NCBI RefSeq assembly: GCF_001663155.1
Contig: NZ_CP015963.1
Coordinates: 806,001 to 870,000, forward strand
Reading direction: 5' to 3'
DNA from: Altererythrobacter ishigakiensis
GTDB lineage: Bacteria > Pseudomonadota > Alphaproteobacteria > Sphingomonadales > Sphingomonadaceae
DNA length: 64,000 nt
The position numbers were made by a program, and so were the translations under genes. The notes under the pieces are model-generated. The model searched no databases. It was not told the DNA's origin and was given only the letters and a program-made list of their open reading frames with translations. Positions 19,063-28,768 of the stretch are shown here, one piece after another (the first letter of the stretch is position 1; every line of letters starts with the position of its first letter).

Positions 19063-19684
19063 AGCGCTTGCGCTGATTGATTACGGCGCCGGAAATCTGC
19101 ATTCCGTACACAATGCGCTGAAGGCAGCGGGTGCCGAACATATCGCGGTAACCGCCGACCCTGATTTGGTACGCGGCGCTCGCCGTATCGTTCTGCCCGG
19201 TGTCGGCAGCTTCAAGGCTTGCGCCAAGGGGCTTGGTGCGATCCCCGGCATGGTTGGAGCACTTGAGGAGCGCGTGCTTGAAAAAGGCGTGCCGTTTCTT
19301 GGGATTTGCGTCGGAATGCAGCTGCTCGCGACACGTGGGCTTGAGCATGGCGAAACGCCCGGGCTTGGCTGGATCGAAGGCGATGTTCGGCTGATTGAGC
19401 CATCCGACCCGTCGATCAAAGTTCCACATATGGGTTGGAACGATGTTGCCATGCTTCCGCACGCAAAGCGGCATCCGGTGATCGAGGAGGGCGAGGCGTA
19501 CTTCCTGCATTCTTACCACTTTGCCGCCAACAACGGATCGGACGTTGCCGCGATGACAGACCACGGCGAAGGACTTGTGGCAGCGGTTGCGCGTGACAAT
19601 ATTCTGGGCGTGCAATTTCACCCCGAGAAGAGCCAAGCCTATGGGCTGGCGATGCTTGAGAGATTTTTGGAGTGGAGACCGTGA
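19055..19684 (+). CDS. hisH: Imidazole glycerol phosphate synthase, glutaminase subunit
   Basis: 209 residues. Class I glutamine amidotransferase: the catalytic Cys is in GICVGMQLL and the His-Glu pair in QFHPEKSQ. It supplies ammonia to HisF. The start is GTG at 19055, inside the end of hisB. hisA follows after 37 bases. Confidence 0.96.
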   Translation: MAEALALIDYGAGNLHSVHNALKAAGAEHIAVTADPDLVRGARRIVLPGVGSFKACAKGLGAIPGMVGALEERVLEKGVPFLGICVGMQLLATRGLEHGETPGLGWIEGDVRLIEPSDPSIKVPHMGWNDVAMLPHAKRHPVIEEGEAYFLHSYHFAANNGSDVAAMTDHGEGLVAAVARDNILGVQFHPEKSQAYGLAMLERFLEWRP

Positions 19685-19721
19685 TGTTCGCGCGGGCGGC
19701 ATGGCCATCGGAGAAAACTCC

Positions 19722-20450
19722 ATGATCGTATTTCCAGCCATCGATCTGAAAGCTGGCGAAGTCGTGCGGCTGGCAGAAGGCGACATGGATCGCGCGACCG
19801 TTTACGGCGATAATCCCGCGGCACAGGCCATGATCTTTGCTGATGCGGGCGCGCAGCACCTGCATGTCGTCGATCTGGACGGCAGTTTTGCGGGCGAGGG
19901 GCGCAATGTAGAAGCGGTCAAAGCCATCATTGAACAGTTCCCGGGCTATGTGCAGCTGGGCGGCGGTATTCGCGACGCGAAGGCTGTTGAGGCTTGGTTC
20001 AATCTAGGCTTAGCGCGCGTGGTGATGGGCTCGGCCGCGCTGAAGGATCCCGAATTCGTCAAAGACATGGCGAAAGAATGGGAAGGCGGCATCGTTGTCG
20101 CGGTTGATGCCAAGGATGGCATGGTCGCAACCGAAGGTTGGGCTGAAGTCTCGGATGTTCCGGTTGTCGATCTTGCCCGCAGGTTTGAGGACGCAGGCGT
20201 TGCTTCGCTGCTGTTCACTGACATTGGCCGCGATGGAATGCTGAAAGGATGTAATATCGACGCGACGCTCGATCTGGCGCGGCGCGTGGACATTCCCGTG
20301 ATCGCCAGCGGCGGGGTGAAAGGGCTGGATGACATTCACGTGCTGTCGCTTAACGCCCATGAAGGGATCGAGGGCGTAATCACTGGCAGGGCACTCTACG
20401 AGGGCCGGCTCGATCTGGCTGCAGCAATTGCATTGGCGGGGCGAGAATGA
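19722..20450 (+). CDS. hisA: ProFAR isomerase
   Basis: 242 residues, a TIM barrel. The N-terminus [17 protein letters not shown] is typical and the catalytic aspartates are in the AIDL strand and in LFTDIGRDG. It converts ProFAR to PRFAR, the HisF substrate. A longer open frame from 19575 is only overlap with hisH. It shares ATGA with hisF. Confidence 0.96.
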   Translation: MIVFPAIDLKAGEVVRLAEGDMDRATVYGDNPAAQAMIFADAGAQHLHVVDLDGSFAGEGRNVEAVKAIIEQFPGYVQLGGGIRDAKAVEAWFNLGLARVVMGSAALKDPEFVKDMAKEWEGGIVVAVDAKDGMVATEGWAEVSDVPVVDLARRFEDAGVASLLFTDIGRDGMLKGCNIDATLDLARRVDIPVIASGGVKGLDDIHVLSLNAHEGIEGVITGRALYEGRLDLAAAIALAGRE

Positions 20451-21229
20451 CCGTCCGTATCCGCGTCATACCCTGTCTCGACGTTGCCGATGGCCGCGTG
20501 GTCAAGGGCGTCAACTTTGTCGACCTGAAGGACGCCGGTGATCCGGTCGAACAGGCCAAGGCCTATGACGAAGCGGGCGCGGACGAGCTGTGCTTCCTTG
20601 ACATTTCCGCCAGCCATGAAGGGCGCGGGACACTGCTCGATATTGTCCGGCGCACTGCTGAAGTGTGCTTCATGCCGCTGACCGTCGGTGGCGGGGTACG
20701 CTCGGTCGAAGACGCGCGCGCGCTGTTGTTGGCAGGGGCGGACAAGGTCGCTGTGAACAGCGCGGCGGTAAAGCGCCCCGAGCTAGTTGCCGAGATTGCT
20801 GAAAAGTTTGGCAGCCAGTGCATGGTTGCGAGTGTTGATGCGCGCCGTGTCATTGCCCCAAACGGTGAAGAGGGCCCAAGATGGGAAATCTACACCCACG
20901 GCGGGCGCACACCGACCGGGATCGACGCGATAGAATTTGCGAAGAAGGCTGCAGAATTGGGAGCAGGTGAGCTGCTCGTCACATCAATGGACGGCGATGG
21001 AACTAAGGCAGGTTACGACCTTGAATTAACCCGTACCATTGCAGATGCGGTCAATGTACCGGTGGTTGCGAGCGGCGGTGTCGGCACGCTGCAGCATTTG
21101 GTTGAGGGAGTGACTGAGGGGCATGCCAGCGCGGTGCTGGCGGCCAGCATCTTTCACTTTGGAACCCATTCGATTTCCGAGGCACATGCTGCTCTGCGGG
21201 CAGCAGGCTTGCCCGCACGCGGGGTTTGA
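20447..21229 (+). CDS. hisF: Imidazole glycerol phosphate synthase, cyclase subunit
   Basis: 260 residues, a TIM barrel related to HisA. The catalytic aspartates are in [12 protein letters not shown] (N-terminus) and VASVDARRV. It forms imidazole glycerol phosphate and AICAR with ammonia from HisH. It is coupled to hisA by a four-base overlap. Confidence 0.97.
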   Translation: MTVRIRVIPCLDVADGRVVKGVNFVDLKDAGDPVEQAKAYDEAGADELCFLDISASHEGRGTLLDIVRRTAEVCFMPLTVGGGVRSVEDARALLLAGADKVAVNSAAVKRPELVAEIAEKFGSQCMVASVDARRVIAPNGEEGPRWEIYTHGGRTPTGIDAIEFAKKAAELGAGELLVTSMDGDGTKAGYDLELTRTIADAVNVPVVASGGVGTLQHLVEGVTEGHASAVLAASIFHFGTHSISEAHAALRAAGLPARGV

Positions 21230-21243
21230 GCGAGAATATTCTG

Positions 21244-21570
21244 ATGGATACAAATCTTGATATATTGGCGCGTCTTGAGCAGGTGATTGCTGACCGTAAA
21301 TCCGCTTCGCCCGACAGCAGCTATGTCGCCAGCCTCTATGCCAAGGGTATCGATAAAATCGCGCAGAAACTGGGCGAAGAGGCCACAGAAACTGTGATCG
21401 CCGCACTTTCGGGCGGGCGCGAGGAAGTGGTCGGCGAGGCTGCCGACCTAATCTTTCACTTGCTCGTGCTGTTGCAGGCGCGCCGCGTTTCGCTCGACGA
21501 AGTTATGGCAGAACTCGATCGCCGCGAAGGCACCTCTGGAATTGAAGAAAAAGCGAGCAGGAGCGAATAG
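21244..21570 (+). CDS. hisE: Phosphoribosyl-ATP pyrophosphatase
   Basis: 108 residues from ATG 21244; a TTG at 21226 would overlap hisF and is the alternative. The MazG-like fold shows KLGEEATETVIAA and EVVGEAADLIFHLLVLL, carrying the acidic metal ligands. It performs the second step of histidine synthesis. hisG, hisI and hisD are not in the window. Confidence 0.93.
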   Translation: MDTNLDILARLEQVIADRKSASPDSSYVASLYAKGIDKIAQKLGEEATETVIAALSGGREEVVGEAADLIFHLLVLLQARRVSLDEVMAELDRREGTSGIEEKASRSE

Positions 21571-21572
21571 CC

Positions 21573-21950
21573 ATGCCGATCGATGCAACGCAGCCCTATG
21601 ATGACAACAACATCTTCGCGAAGATCCTGCGCGGCGAAATTCCCTCGACAAAGGTCTATGAAGACGAATGGGCCTATGCGTTTGAGGACATCAATCCGCA
21701 GGCCGACATTCACACCCTGGTGATCCCAAAGGGGCGCTATGTCAGTTGGGAAGACTTCTCCGCAAAGGCTACAGCCGAAGAGATTGCGGGATTTGTTCGC
21801 GCGGTGGGCGAAGTCGCCCGGGCAAAGGGTCTGGTGGAGCCTGGATATCGCTTGCTCGCCAATATTGGGGGACATGGGCATCAGGAAGTGCCGCATTTGC
21901 ACGTCCACATTTTTGGCGGTCACCCATTGGGCCCGATGCTGGCACGCTGA
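21573..21950 (+). CDS. HIT-family nucleotide hydrolase (HinT-like)
   Basis: 125 residues. The histidine triad is complete in GHQEVPHLHVHIFGG. HinT-type enzymes hydrolyse adenosine phosphoramidates. It follows hisE by two bases and so is the last gene of the his cluster, an arrangement I know from other alphaproteobacteria. Confidence 0.93.
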   Translation: MPIDATQPYDDNNIFAKILRGEIPSTKVYEDEWAYAFEDINPQADIHTLVIPKGRYVSWEDFSAKATAEEIAGFVRAVGEVARAKGLVEPGYRLLANIGGHGHQEVPHLHVHIFGGHPLGPMLAR

Positions 21951-22051
21951 TCGCTGCTGATCGCACGCCAGACTCGTTTTGCCGTCGTTCAGGTGTGTGA
22001 AGCAATTGGGGCCTTTGCAGCGAATCGCCGTTGCTTTAGGTGGCTTTCTTG

Positions 22052-22504
22052 ATGGTTAAACCTGTTCCTCCTGGCGGCGTATTCGACGGTGCTCGGCACC
22101 TCTACGCTGTGCGTGTCTATTACGAGGACACAGACCTCTCGGGCATCACCTACCATGCGAACTACCTTCGCTGGTTTGAACGCGCGCGCAGTGACCTCTT
22201 GCGAATGCTGAAAATCGATCAACGTGAAGCGATTGAGGGCGAGGAGGGCGCGTATGCGGTATCAGAGGTCAATCTCAAATATCTGCGACCGGCCAAGCTC
22301 GATGATGACGTGGTGATTGAGACGACTTGTACAGAGCTGGGCGCGGCCAGTTGCCGCATGCACCAAATTGCCACCCGCGATGGAGAGCCGCTTTGCGAAG
22401 CGTCATTGCGCGTTGGCTTCATATCACTTGACGGGCGGCCGCGCCGCCAACCGGCCGAATGGCGCAAGGCATTCAAGGATTTCATGGAAGACAATCTCGC
22501 ATGA
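22052..22504 (+). CDS. ybgC: YbgC-type acyl-CoA thioesterase
   Basis: 150 residues from ATG 22052 (AGGTGG about 8 bases upstream; a GTG at 22040 is also in frame). A hot-dog fold enzyme with the YbgC signature YYEDTDLSGITYHANYLRW. It begins the Tol-Pal operon, where its exact role is still debated; thioesterase activity on short acyl-CoA or acyl-ACP is known for the family. It overlaps tolQ by four bases. Confidence 0.93.
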   Translation: MVKPVPPGGVFDGARHLYAVRVYYEDTDLSGITYHANYLRWFERARSDLLRMLKIDQREAIEGEEGAYAVSEVNLKYLRPAKLDDDVVIETTCTELGAASCRMHQIATRDGEPLCEASLRVGFISLDGRPRRQPAEWRKAFKDFMEDNLA

Positions 22505-23199
22505 ACATTTTTCTGAACTTCGTGGCAGCGGCCCCGACACGGCTCAATCCGCTGGACCTATTCATTCAGGCGGACATTGTTGTTCAAACAGTGATGATCG
22601 GACTGATACTTGCCAGTGTCTGGGTGTGGACGATCATCGTTTCTTTCAGCTTGCGCATGGGAAAGATCGAACGTCGTAGCAACGATTTCGAGGCGGATTT
22701 CTGGGAATCGGATGATTTCGACGCGCTCACCACTGGCCGTGCGCGGAAGGACTTGCCGCCCGCGCGTGTTGCCGCAGCGGGGGTAAACGAGTGGAAACGC
22801 TCGGTTCAGCATCCGCCAGTTGATCGCGAAGGGACGCGCAGCCGACTTGCGGGCATGATGGAAAGCCAGGTGGCGCAAGAGGCAGACGAACTTTCTTCGC
22901 GATTGGGCTTTCTCGCCACCACTGGTTCTGTTGCCCCGTTCGTGGGTCTTTTCGGAACCGTTTGGGGCATCATGAACAGCTTCTTCCAGATAGGTATGCA
23001 GGAAAGCTCTTCGCTGGCTGTGGTCGCACCGGGCATTGCGGAAGCGCTGTTCGCTACGGCCATTGGCCTGTTCGCTGCGATACCGGCGGTCATTGCATAC
23101 AACCGATTAAGCGACCGCGTGAACCGCTATGAAGCCAAGCTTCAGCGCTTCGCCGACAAGTTTCATGCAAGCCTTAGCTACGAGCTGGATAAGGCATAA
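22501..23199 (+). CDS. tolQ: Tol-Pal system proton channel TolQ
   Basis: 232 residues with three transmembrane helices: one near residues 25-45 and two in the C-terminal half (GFLATTGSVAPFVGLFGTV and EALFATAIGLFAAIPAVIAY). It is the MotA/ExbB/TolQ family proton channel that energises TolA. ATGA overlap with ybgC and one-base overlap with tolR. Confidence 0.95.
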   Translation: MNIFLNFVAAAPTRLNPLDLFIQADIVVQTVMIGLILASVWVWTIIVSFSLRMGKIERRSNDFEADFWESDDFDALTTGRARKDLPPARVAAAGVNEWKRSVQHPPVDREGTRSRLAGMMESQVAQEADELSSRLGFLATTGSVAPFVGLFGTVWGIMNSFFQIGMQESSSLAVVAPGIAEALFATAIGLFAAIPAVIAYNRLSDRVNRYEAKLQRFADKFHASLSYELDKA

Positions 23200-23645
23200 T
23201 GGCAATGTACGTCCCCTCTTCCGGCAGAACCGGGCGACGCCGCAAACGTGCACCGATGGCGGAAATCAACGTCACGCCGTTTGTGGATGTCATGCTGGTA
23301 CTGCTGATTATCTTTATGGTGACGGCACCTTTGCTTGCTTCTGGGGTGCCGGTTGAACTTCCGGACAGTCGCGCCAATCCGATTAACCAGACGCCCGATC
23401 AAGTCACCATTACCATCGATCCCACCGGAACGATCTTCATCGGAGATGCGCGGGTTGAAACGGGCGGGTTGCCAGAGGCGCTGGCGGCAATTGATCGCGG
23501 GGCTGACGGTCAGGGGCCGGTGATTGTGCTGCGTGGTGATCGCAGCCTCCAATATGCCCGTGTCATGGCGGTGATGGGCGAATTGAATCGTGCTGGGTTC
23601 AATTCAATCTCGCTGGTCACCAATAGTTCACAAACAGTACCATAG
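23199..23645 (+). CDS. tolR: Tol-Pal system protein TolR
   Basis: 148 residues. One membrane helix (VDVMLVLLIIFMVTAPLL) carries the conserved aspartate in FVDVMLVLL, followed by an ExbD-type periplasmic domain. It works with TolQ to couple the proton gradient to TolA movement at the division site. Confidence 0.95.
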   Translation: MAMYVPSSGRTGRRRKRAPMAEINVTPFVDVMLVLLIIFMVTAPLLASGVPVELPDSRANPINQTPDQVTITIDPTGTIFIGDARVETGGLPEALAAIDRGADGQGPVIVLRGDRSLQYARVMAVMGELNRAGFNSISLVTNSSQTVP

Positions 23646-23658
23646 TCAGAACACCGCA

Positions 23659-24426
23659 ATGGAAACGAGAGCGCTTCGGCAAGACGAAAAATGGGGCCTT
23701 GGGGTCGCCATTTCGCTGCATCTTGCGCTCGCTGGCGTCTTGCTGTTTCAGCCTGGGCCGGGCGAGGGGCTGGAAGTGCCGGAGCGCATGACAGTCAGCC
23801 TTGCAACCGATGTGTCGCTCACTTCGACTGCGCCTCAAATCGCGCCTGATAGTCGCGCTGCGATGGCTCCCACGGTGGCAGAAGAAGTTCAGGCCGAAGT
23901 CGAACAGGCGGATAGGGAGACTCCGACAGAACTTACCCGCGAGCCTCCGCGCAACAATTCACAAACAGCTGTGACTGCGCAACCGAGGCAAGCCGCGCAA
24001 ACACCGCCGCGCCAGGCGACGGGTACACAAGTGGGTGATAATTTCCTTGAGGGCGTTGGCTCGAGCGCGTCTTCTGACGATACTCGAATTCCGGCTGACG
24101 AGATCGGCAGAAGCGCCCGGGCCAGTCTGGTCCAGGCCATCTCGCGCCAGATAAAGCCGCATTGGAATGCGCCTTCTGGGGTCGATGCAGAATTGCTGGT
24201 TACCGAACTCGCGTTCAACCTCAACGAAGATGGTACATTGGTAGGCCGCCCGCGTGTGCTCCGCCAATCCGGGATCAACTCGTCAAATCGTCCGCAGGCG
24301 GGTCTTCATGCTGAGCGCGCAATCCGTGCAGTGCAACTCGCCGCGCCGTTTGACCTGCCTGCCGAGTATTATAACGCGTGGAAGTCGATCCGAGGCGCGC
24401 GTTTCGATAGGAATCTCTCTCGATGA
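23659..24426 (+). CDS. tolA: TolA-like energy-transducing protein
   Basis: 255 residues. One N-terminal membrane helix (VAISLHLALAGVLLFQ) is followed by a long Gln/Thr/Pro/Ala-rich linker (about 60-160) and a C-terminal TonB/TolA-like domain ending ARFDRNLSR. It links the inner membrane TolQR motor to TolB-Pal. The sequence is poorly conserved, as TolA usually is; position in the operon supports the call. Shares ATGA with tolB. Confidence 0.88.
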   Translation: METRALRQDEKWGLGVAISLHLALAGVLLFQPGPGEGLEVPERMTVSLATDVSLTSTAPQIAPDSRAAMAPTVAEEVQAEVEQADRETPTELTREPPRNNSQTAVTAQPRQAAQTPPRQATGTQVGDNFLEGVGSSASSDDTRIPADEIGRSARASLVQAISRQIKPHWNAPSGVDAELLVTELAFNLNEDGTLVGRPRVLRQSGINSSNRPQAGLHAERAIRAVQLAAPFDLPAEYYNAWKSIRGARFDRNLSR

Positions 24427-25820
24427 AAAAACTCATTCTTGCCCTTGCATTTGTCTCTGCGCCTCTTGCTGCACAAGACTTGGCTCAACCTGTCGCCGAA
24501 GGAGGTCAGGTTGAAACCACGGGAACGCAGGACTCCGGCGAAGATGCTGAAGGCGGGCTCACCTTCACAGTTACTGACGAGAATGACTGGTCTGACCTGT
24601 CCATTGCTATCCCCGGATTTGCTGCAGATCGCGATGTCGATACGCCAGCTAACTCACGCGGGACAGCGGCACTAGGGGTAGAGATTGCCAATGTTATTAC
24701 CTCAAATCTTGAAAACAATGGCTTGTTCCGCCCGATCGGACCAAACCGGTTGCCCCAGCCGGAATTTGCGCAGATTACGGATCCCGTTTGGGGAAGCTGG
24801 CGCGGGCGCGGCGCAGAGATGCTGGTACACGGCTATGTCAGGGCACGTGGAGACGGCAGGCTTGTCGTCGGCTGTTACCTTTATGATGTCGCTTTGCAGG
24901 ACGAATTGGTCCGCGAAGGCTGGGTTGTTCCTCCTGCCGATTGGCGCAGAGCGGCGCACAAATGCTCAGACATCATTTACGCGCGACTGACCGGGGAAAG
25001 CCCGTTCTTCGACAGTCGCATTGCTTACATTGCGGAGACCGGCCCTAAAGACCGGCGTGTAAAGCGGCTGGCGATTATGGACAGTGATGGTGCTAACCAT
25101 CGCTTTTTGACGCTGGGCAGCGCGACTGCACTGACGCCGAGGTATTCGCCTGATTATTCCCAGCTTCTTTATCTGTCCTACGTCGATGGTAACCCCCGGC
25201 TCTATGTCTATGACATCGGTACCGGGCGTCAGACGCTTGTCACGCAGAGCAGCAATCCGACCTTTGCACCGCGCTGGAGCCCGGATGGTCGTACGATTCT
25301 CTATTCGATGGCGGTGGCGGGTAATACGGATATCTATAGCGTACCTGCCTCCGGCGGACGCAGCGTGCGTCTGACCGATACACCGGGGATCGACATCGGC
25401 GGGTCCTATTCACCTGATGGTTCAAAGATCGTGTTTGAAAGCGACCGTTCGGGTAGTCAGCAGTGCTACATCATGGACGCAGATGGCACAAACCAACGCC
25501 GCATCACGTTCTTTGGTGGGCGTTGTGCGAACCCTGAATGGAGCCCGCGCGGTGATCAGATCGCCTTCACGCGGATCGCGGGCGATTTCAACATTGCAGT
25601 GATGAGCCCGAATGGCCGAAACCTGCGCGTCTTGACGAGCGGCTGGCAGGATGAGGGGCCTACGTGGGCTCCGAACGGCCGGATAATCCAATTCTTCCGA
25701 ACGGAGCGGAACTCCGGCCGTTCGGCCCTTTGGCAAGTCGACCTGACGGGTCGCAATGAAAGGAGACTGCCGACGCCGGTGGACGCGTCGGATCCGGCGT
25801 GGGGACCAATACTCCCCTAA
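24423..25820 (+). CDS. tolB: Tol-Pal system protein TolB
   Basis: 465 residues. Signal peptide (LILALAFVSAPLAA), then an N-terminal alpha/beta domain and a C-terminal beta-propeller of repeats such as APRWSPDGRTILY, GGSYSPDGSKIVF and NPEWSPRGDQIAF. It is the periplasmic partner of Pal and TolA for outer-membrane constriction. 58 bases separate it from pal. Confidence 0.97.
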   Translation: MKKLILALAFVSAPLAAQDLAQPVAEGGQVETTGTQDSGEDAEGGLTFTVTDENDWSDLSIAIPGFAADRDVDTPANSRGTAALGVEIANVITSNLENNGLFRPIGPNRLPQPEFAQITDPVWGSWRGRGAEMLVHGYVRARGDGRLVVGCYLYDVALQDELVREGWVVPPADWRRAAHKCSDIIYARLTGESPFFDSRIAYIAETGPKDRRVKRLAIMDSDGANHRFLTLGSATALTPRYSPDYSQLLYLSYVDGNPRLYVYDIGTGRQTLVTQSSNPTFAPRWSPDGRTILYSMAVAGNTDIYSVPASGGRSVRLTDTPGIDIGGSYSPDGSKIVFESDRSGSQQCYIMDADGTNQRRITFFGGRCANPEWSPRGDQIAFTRIAGDFNIAVMSPNGRNLRVLTSGWQDEGPTWAPNGRIIQFFRTERNSGRSALWQVDLTGRNERRLPTPVDASDPAWGPILP

Positions 25821-25878
25821 ATCTCTTCTTTTGTGTTATTATTTGGTGGCAAAACCCATCTCCCGAGAGGAAAAAGCA

Positions 25879-26400
25879 ATGAATAAACGTTTTGCAACTG
25901 TCGTTTTGCTGGCCTCGGCCACAACTCTGGCTGCTTGTGCGAAGAAGGCTCCGGAAGAGCTGCCTCCACCGCCGCCATCCACAAGTGCACCAACGCAAAC
26001 TCCGGCGGCGACACCCACGCCAACTGGCCCCTCCGTGGGAAGTCAGGCGCATTTCGAAGACGCGGTCAACGGACAGAACGTGATTTACTTCGATACTGAC
26101 CGCTTCAACATCGATAGCGCGGACGCGGCGGCCTTGCAGTCTCAAGCACAATACCTTGCCCGCTATCCTCAGGTGCGTATCACCGTCGAAGGACATGCCG
26201 ACGAACGCGGCACCCGTGAGTATAACCTCGCTTTAGGTGAGCGCCGTGCCAATGCAGCGAAGAACTATCTTGTGGGTCTAGGTGTTGACGCCAGCCGTAT
26301 AGCCACAGTCAGCTACGGCAAGGAGCGGCCTGTTGCCCTTGCGTCAAACGAGCAAGCCTGGGCACAAAACCGTCGCGCGGTGAGTGTTGTAATCGACTAA
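25879..26400 (+). CDS. pal: Peptidoglycan-associated lipoprotein Pal
   Basis: 173 residues. The lipobox LAAC ends the signal. A Pro/Thr-rich linker follows, then an OmpA-type peptidoglycan-binding domain with YFDTDRFNID and GHADERGTREYNLALGERRA. Pal anchors the outer membrane to the cell wall. AGAGG ribosome site before the ATG at 25879. A 13-bp hairpin follows its stop. Confidence 0.97.
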   Translation: MNKRFATVVLLASATTLAACAKKAPEELPPPPPSTSAPTQTPAATPTPTGPSVGSQAHFEDAVNGQNVIYFDTDRFNIDSADAAALQSQAQYLARYPQVRITVEGHADERGTREYNLALGERRANAAKNYLVGLGVDASRIATVSYGKERPVALASNEQAWAQNRRAVSVVID

Positions 26401-26567
26401 TCGCGAAAGAAGGAAGGAACCTGCAGGTCGAGAGAAGTGCTCTCGGCCTGCACAACCATGAACGGATCACTGCCGTGCAGGCTGCTTTGGTCCGGTGACG
26501 CAAACAGAACCATCGCGGTAAGCGCGAATGTGCAGAAGCTGCTGGATATGGCGAGTTGTTTGCTCAT
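26397..26567 (-). CDS. Possible small exported peptide, 56 residues
   Basis: An open frame of 56 codons on the minus strand. It starts MSKQLAISSSFC and has a hydrophobic stretch (CTFALTAMVLFA) that would serve as a signal, leaving a mature peptide of about 33 residues. Its last codons overlap the pal stop. No good ribosome site is seen, and a 13-bp hairpin inside it offers another explanation for the sequence, so it is only a candidate. Confidence 0.3.
   Translation of the reverse strand: MSKQLAISSSFCTFALTAMVLFASPDQSSLHGSDPFMVVQAESTSLDLQVPSFFRD
26422..26452 (+). terminator. 13-bp hairpin after pal
   Basis: TGCAGGTCGAGAG (26422-26434) pairs with CTCTCGGCCTGCA (26440-26452), with one G-U pair and a 5-base loop, 22 bases after the pal stop. 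No T-run follows on the plus strand, so it may be an attenuated or processed 3' end of the Tol-Pal transcript. Confidence 0.5.
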
Positions 26568-26730
26568 GATCTTGTATTTCGGGTCTTCGCATTGAGACGG
26601 CCGGTTAGCCGCAATTCATGAATGATGTGTTGCAATGCAACATTTCAATTCGAAATTGGTTCCCATGCATTTGCAATAGCCGCAACCATCCCTAGACTAG
26701 GTGTCATGCCAATCCGACCAACGACACATT

Positions 26731-27264
26731 ATGCCTAAAGCTACGCGATCCAATGATTGGGGGTTTCCCCGCTGGCGTGGCTATGGCTCGGCGCGCGAAG
26801 CCACCACAGTGCGACTCTGCGACCGACACGGGTGCGAAGAGCCGGGCGATTGCCCGGCGCCCAAATCGCCCAACAGCCCAGATCGTTGGTACTTCTGTCA
26901 GGCACATGCGGCCGAGTACAACAAAGGCTGGGATTATTTCGAAGGGCTGGACAAGGAGCAGAAGGAAGAGCGCGCGAAGGCCGAAAGGCAAGAATCTGCC
27001 GGCTATGCCGAAGCTTCGCATTACGGTTGGGCCGGAGCAGGCGATGGCTCTCGCAGCGCAGACGAAATGCGCGCGCTAGATGTTCTTGAACTTGAGGCCG
27101 ATGCTGAATTCGCCGCAATCAAGAAAGCCTGGCGCGAAAAGGCGAAAGAGGTTCATCCTGACGTCAAGCCAGGTGACAAGGAAGCCGCGGCCGAGTTCCA
27201 GAAACTGCAATTAGCCTATGAGGTGCTGAAATCGGCAGAAGAACGGAGAGAATGGCGGGGCTAG
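26731..27264 (+). CDS. J-domain (DnaJ-like) protein
   Basis: 177 residues. A C-terminal J-domain (about 120-177) has the HPD triplet in VHPDVKPG after the basic helix FAAIKKAWREKAKE, so it should stimulate an Hsp70 (DnaK). The N-terminal part (RLCDRHGCEEPGDC and WYFCQAH) has five cysteines and histidines that look like a small zinc-binding motif. There is no Gly/Phe region or C-terminal DnaJ domain, so this is a class III J-protein. The client is unknown. Confidence 0.85.
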   Translation: MPKATRSNDWGFPRWRGYGSAREATTVRLCDRHGCEEPGDCPAPKSPNSPDRWYFCQAHAAEYNKGWDYFEGLDKEQKEERAKAERQESAGYAEASHYGWAGAGDGSRSADEMRALDVLELEADAEFAAIKKAWREKAKEVHPDVKPGDKEAAAEFQKLQLAYEVLKSAEERREWRG

Positions 27265-27412
27265 CGCTACACCGGCCCACGATTATCAAGGCAAGATTGA
27301 GATTGCCGAAGACAAATCCTTACAAGCCAACTCCCCCTTTTCTCTTGCCAAGAACGTAACTTAGGCTCAAGCATGGTGACCAGGGTCGAGCTTGCCGTGG
27401 GGGGCGGTAAAA

Positions 27413-28744
27413 ATGGCAACGACCTATTCCGAAAATTTGGAGCACGCGCTTGGCGAACCTGCTGTTGCGCCAACGAGGAGCAACGAACGGATCGGCGCGC
27501 TTGACTTTGTGCGTGGCTGGGCACTTTTTGGCATACTGCTGATGAACATCACTGGGTTCGGGCTTTCGAACGCCTATTACAACCCGCTCAATAATGGCGG
27601 TGCGACAGGCGCTGACCTGATGTCATGGCAAGTCATCCAAATCTTCTTTGATGGTACTCAGCGAGGGCTTTTCTCGCTCTTGTTTGGCGCGGGCATAATC
27701 TTGCTGACCTCCAAGCTGGAAGAGAGGGATCCAGTGAATGCCAGCGACATCTATATGCGCCGCAACCTTTGGCTGATCGGGTTCGGCATGGTCAATGTCT
27801 GGATTCTGCTGTGGCCTGGCGATATCTTATACACATATGGCGTCACCGCCTTGTTTGCTTACGGGTTTCGCAAGCTGATGCCGCGCTGGCTGATTGCCAT
27901 CGGACTGGCTTCTCTCGCGCTTGTCGCGTTCAATAATTACAGTTTTGCGCAAGACAGTCTTGAATCGTACGAACAAGCGCAAGCAGCGCTGGCAGTGGAA
28001 AATGCAGGCGGAACCCTTACTGAGGAACAGACCGCTGCCATTTCCGCGTGGAGGGCCGCTGAGGCCGAGCACACCCTGTCCGCTGAAGCTGTCGCAGCCG
28101 ATATCGCAGCGCACAGGAACGGTTGGCGCTCAACGCAAGAAGCCATCGCGCCCTTGGCAGTATGGTTGCAAACCACTCATCTTTATTATGCCTTTGGCGA
28201 CGTCTTTGGAATGATGCTGATCGGAATGGCGCTGTTCAAACTGGGAGTCTTGACGCTCGCGCGGCCAGTCGCACTTTACGTAGGAATGGTTCTAGTAGGA
28301 TATGGCATCGGTCTGCCGGTCAACGTAATGGAAGCCCGATGGATCGTGGACAATAACTTCAGTCTTCTCGCTTTCAGTCAGGCTAATGTTACCTTCGATG
28401 TCGGTCGCCTTTCCATGACACTGGGACACCTCGGCTTGCTCCTGCTGTTGTATCGATCGGGGTTGTTCGGCTGGCTGCGCAGATCAATGGCTGCTGTCGG
28501 CCAAATGGCGCTGACCAACTATCTGACACATAGCGTTGTGTGCGCGATAATCTTTACCGGCTTCGGGCTTTTCGGTGCCCTTCAAAGACATGAACTTTAC
28601 TATATTTGGGCTTCGATCTGCGTGGTTCAGCTTGTCATCAGCCCGATATGGCTCAGGCACTACCGCTTTGGCCCGCTTGAGTGGTTCTGGCGATTGCTGA
28701 CCTACTGGCAGAAACCCGGCTTTCGTAGACCGGCTGCTGCTTAA
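27413..28744 (+). CDS. DUF418 family membrane protein
   Basis: 442 residues with about nine or ten hydrophobic segments. The N-terminal signature RIGALDFVRGWALFGILLMN and the C-terminal domain with GPLEWFWRLLTYW match the DUF418 (YeiB-like) family, related to acyltransferase-like membrane proteins. Function is unknown. A long Ala/Glu-rich soluble segment lies in the middle (about 190-255). The start at 27413 has GGGGGCGG upstream; it is a lone gene. Confidence 0.85.
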   Translation: MATTYSENLEHALGEPAVAPTRSNERIGALDFVRGWALFGILLMNITGFGLSNAYYNPLNNGGATGADLMSWQVIQIFFDGTQRGLFSLLFGAGIILLTSKLEERDPVNASDIYMRRNLWLIGFGMVNVWILLWPGDILYTYGVTALFAYGFRKLMPRWLIAIGLASLALVAFNNYSFAQDSLESYEQAQAALAVENAGGTLTEEQTAAISAWRAAEAEHTLSAEAVAADIAAHRNGWRSTQEAIAPLAVWLQTTHLYYAFGDVFGMMLIGMALFKLGVLTLARPVALYVGMVLVGYGIGLPVNVMEARWIVDNNFSLLAFSQANVTFDVGRLSMTLGHLGLLLLLYRSGLFGWLRRSMAAVGQMALTNYLTHSVVCAIIFTGFGLFGALQRHELYYIWASICVVQLVISPIWLRHYRFGPLEWFWRLLTYWQKPGFRRPAAA

Positions 28745-28768
28745 GCAGCTAGTTCGGGGAGATAGTCT

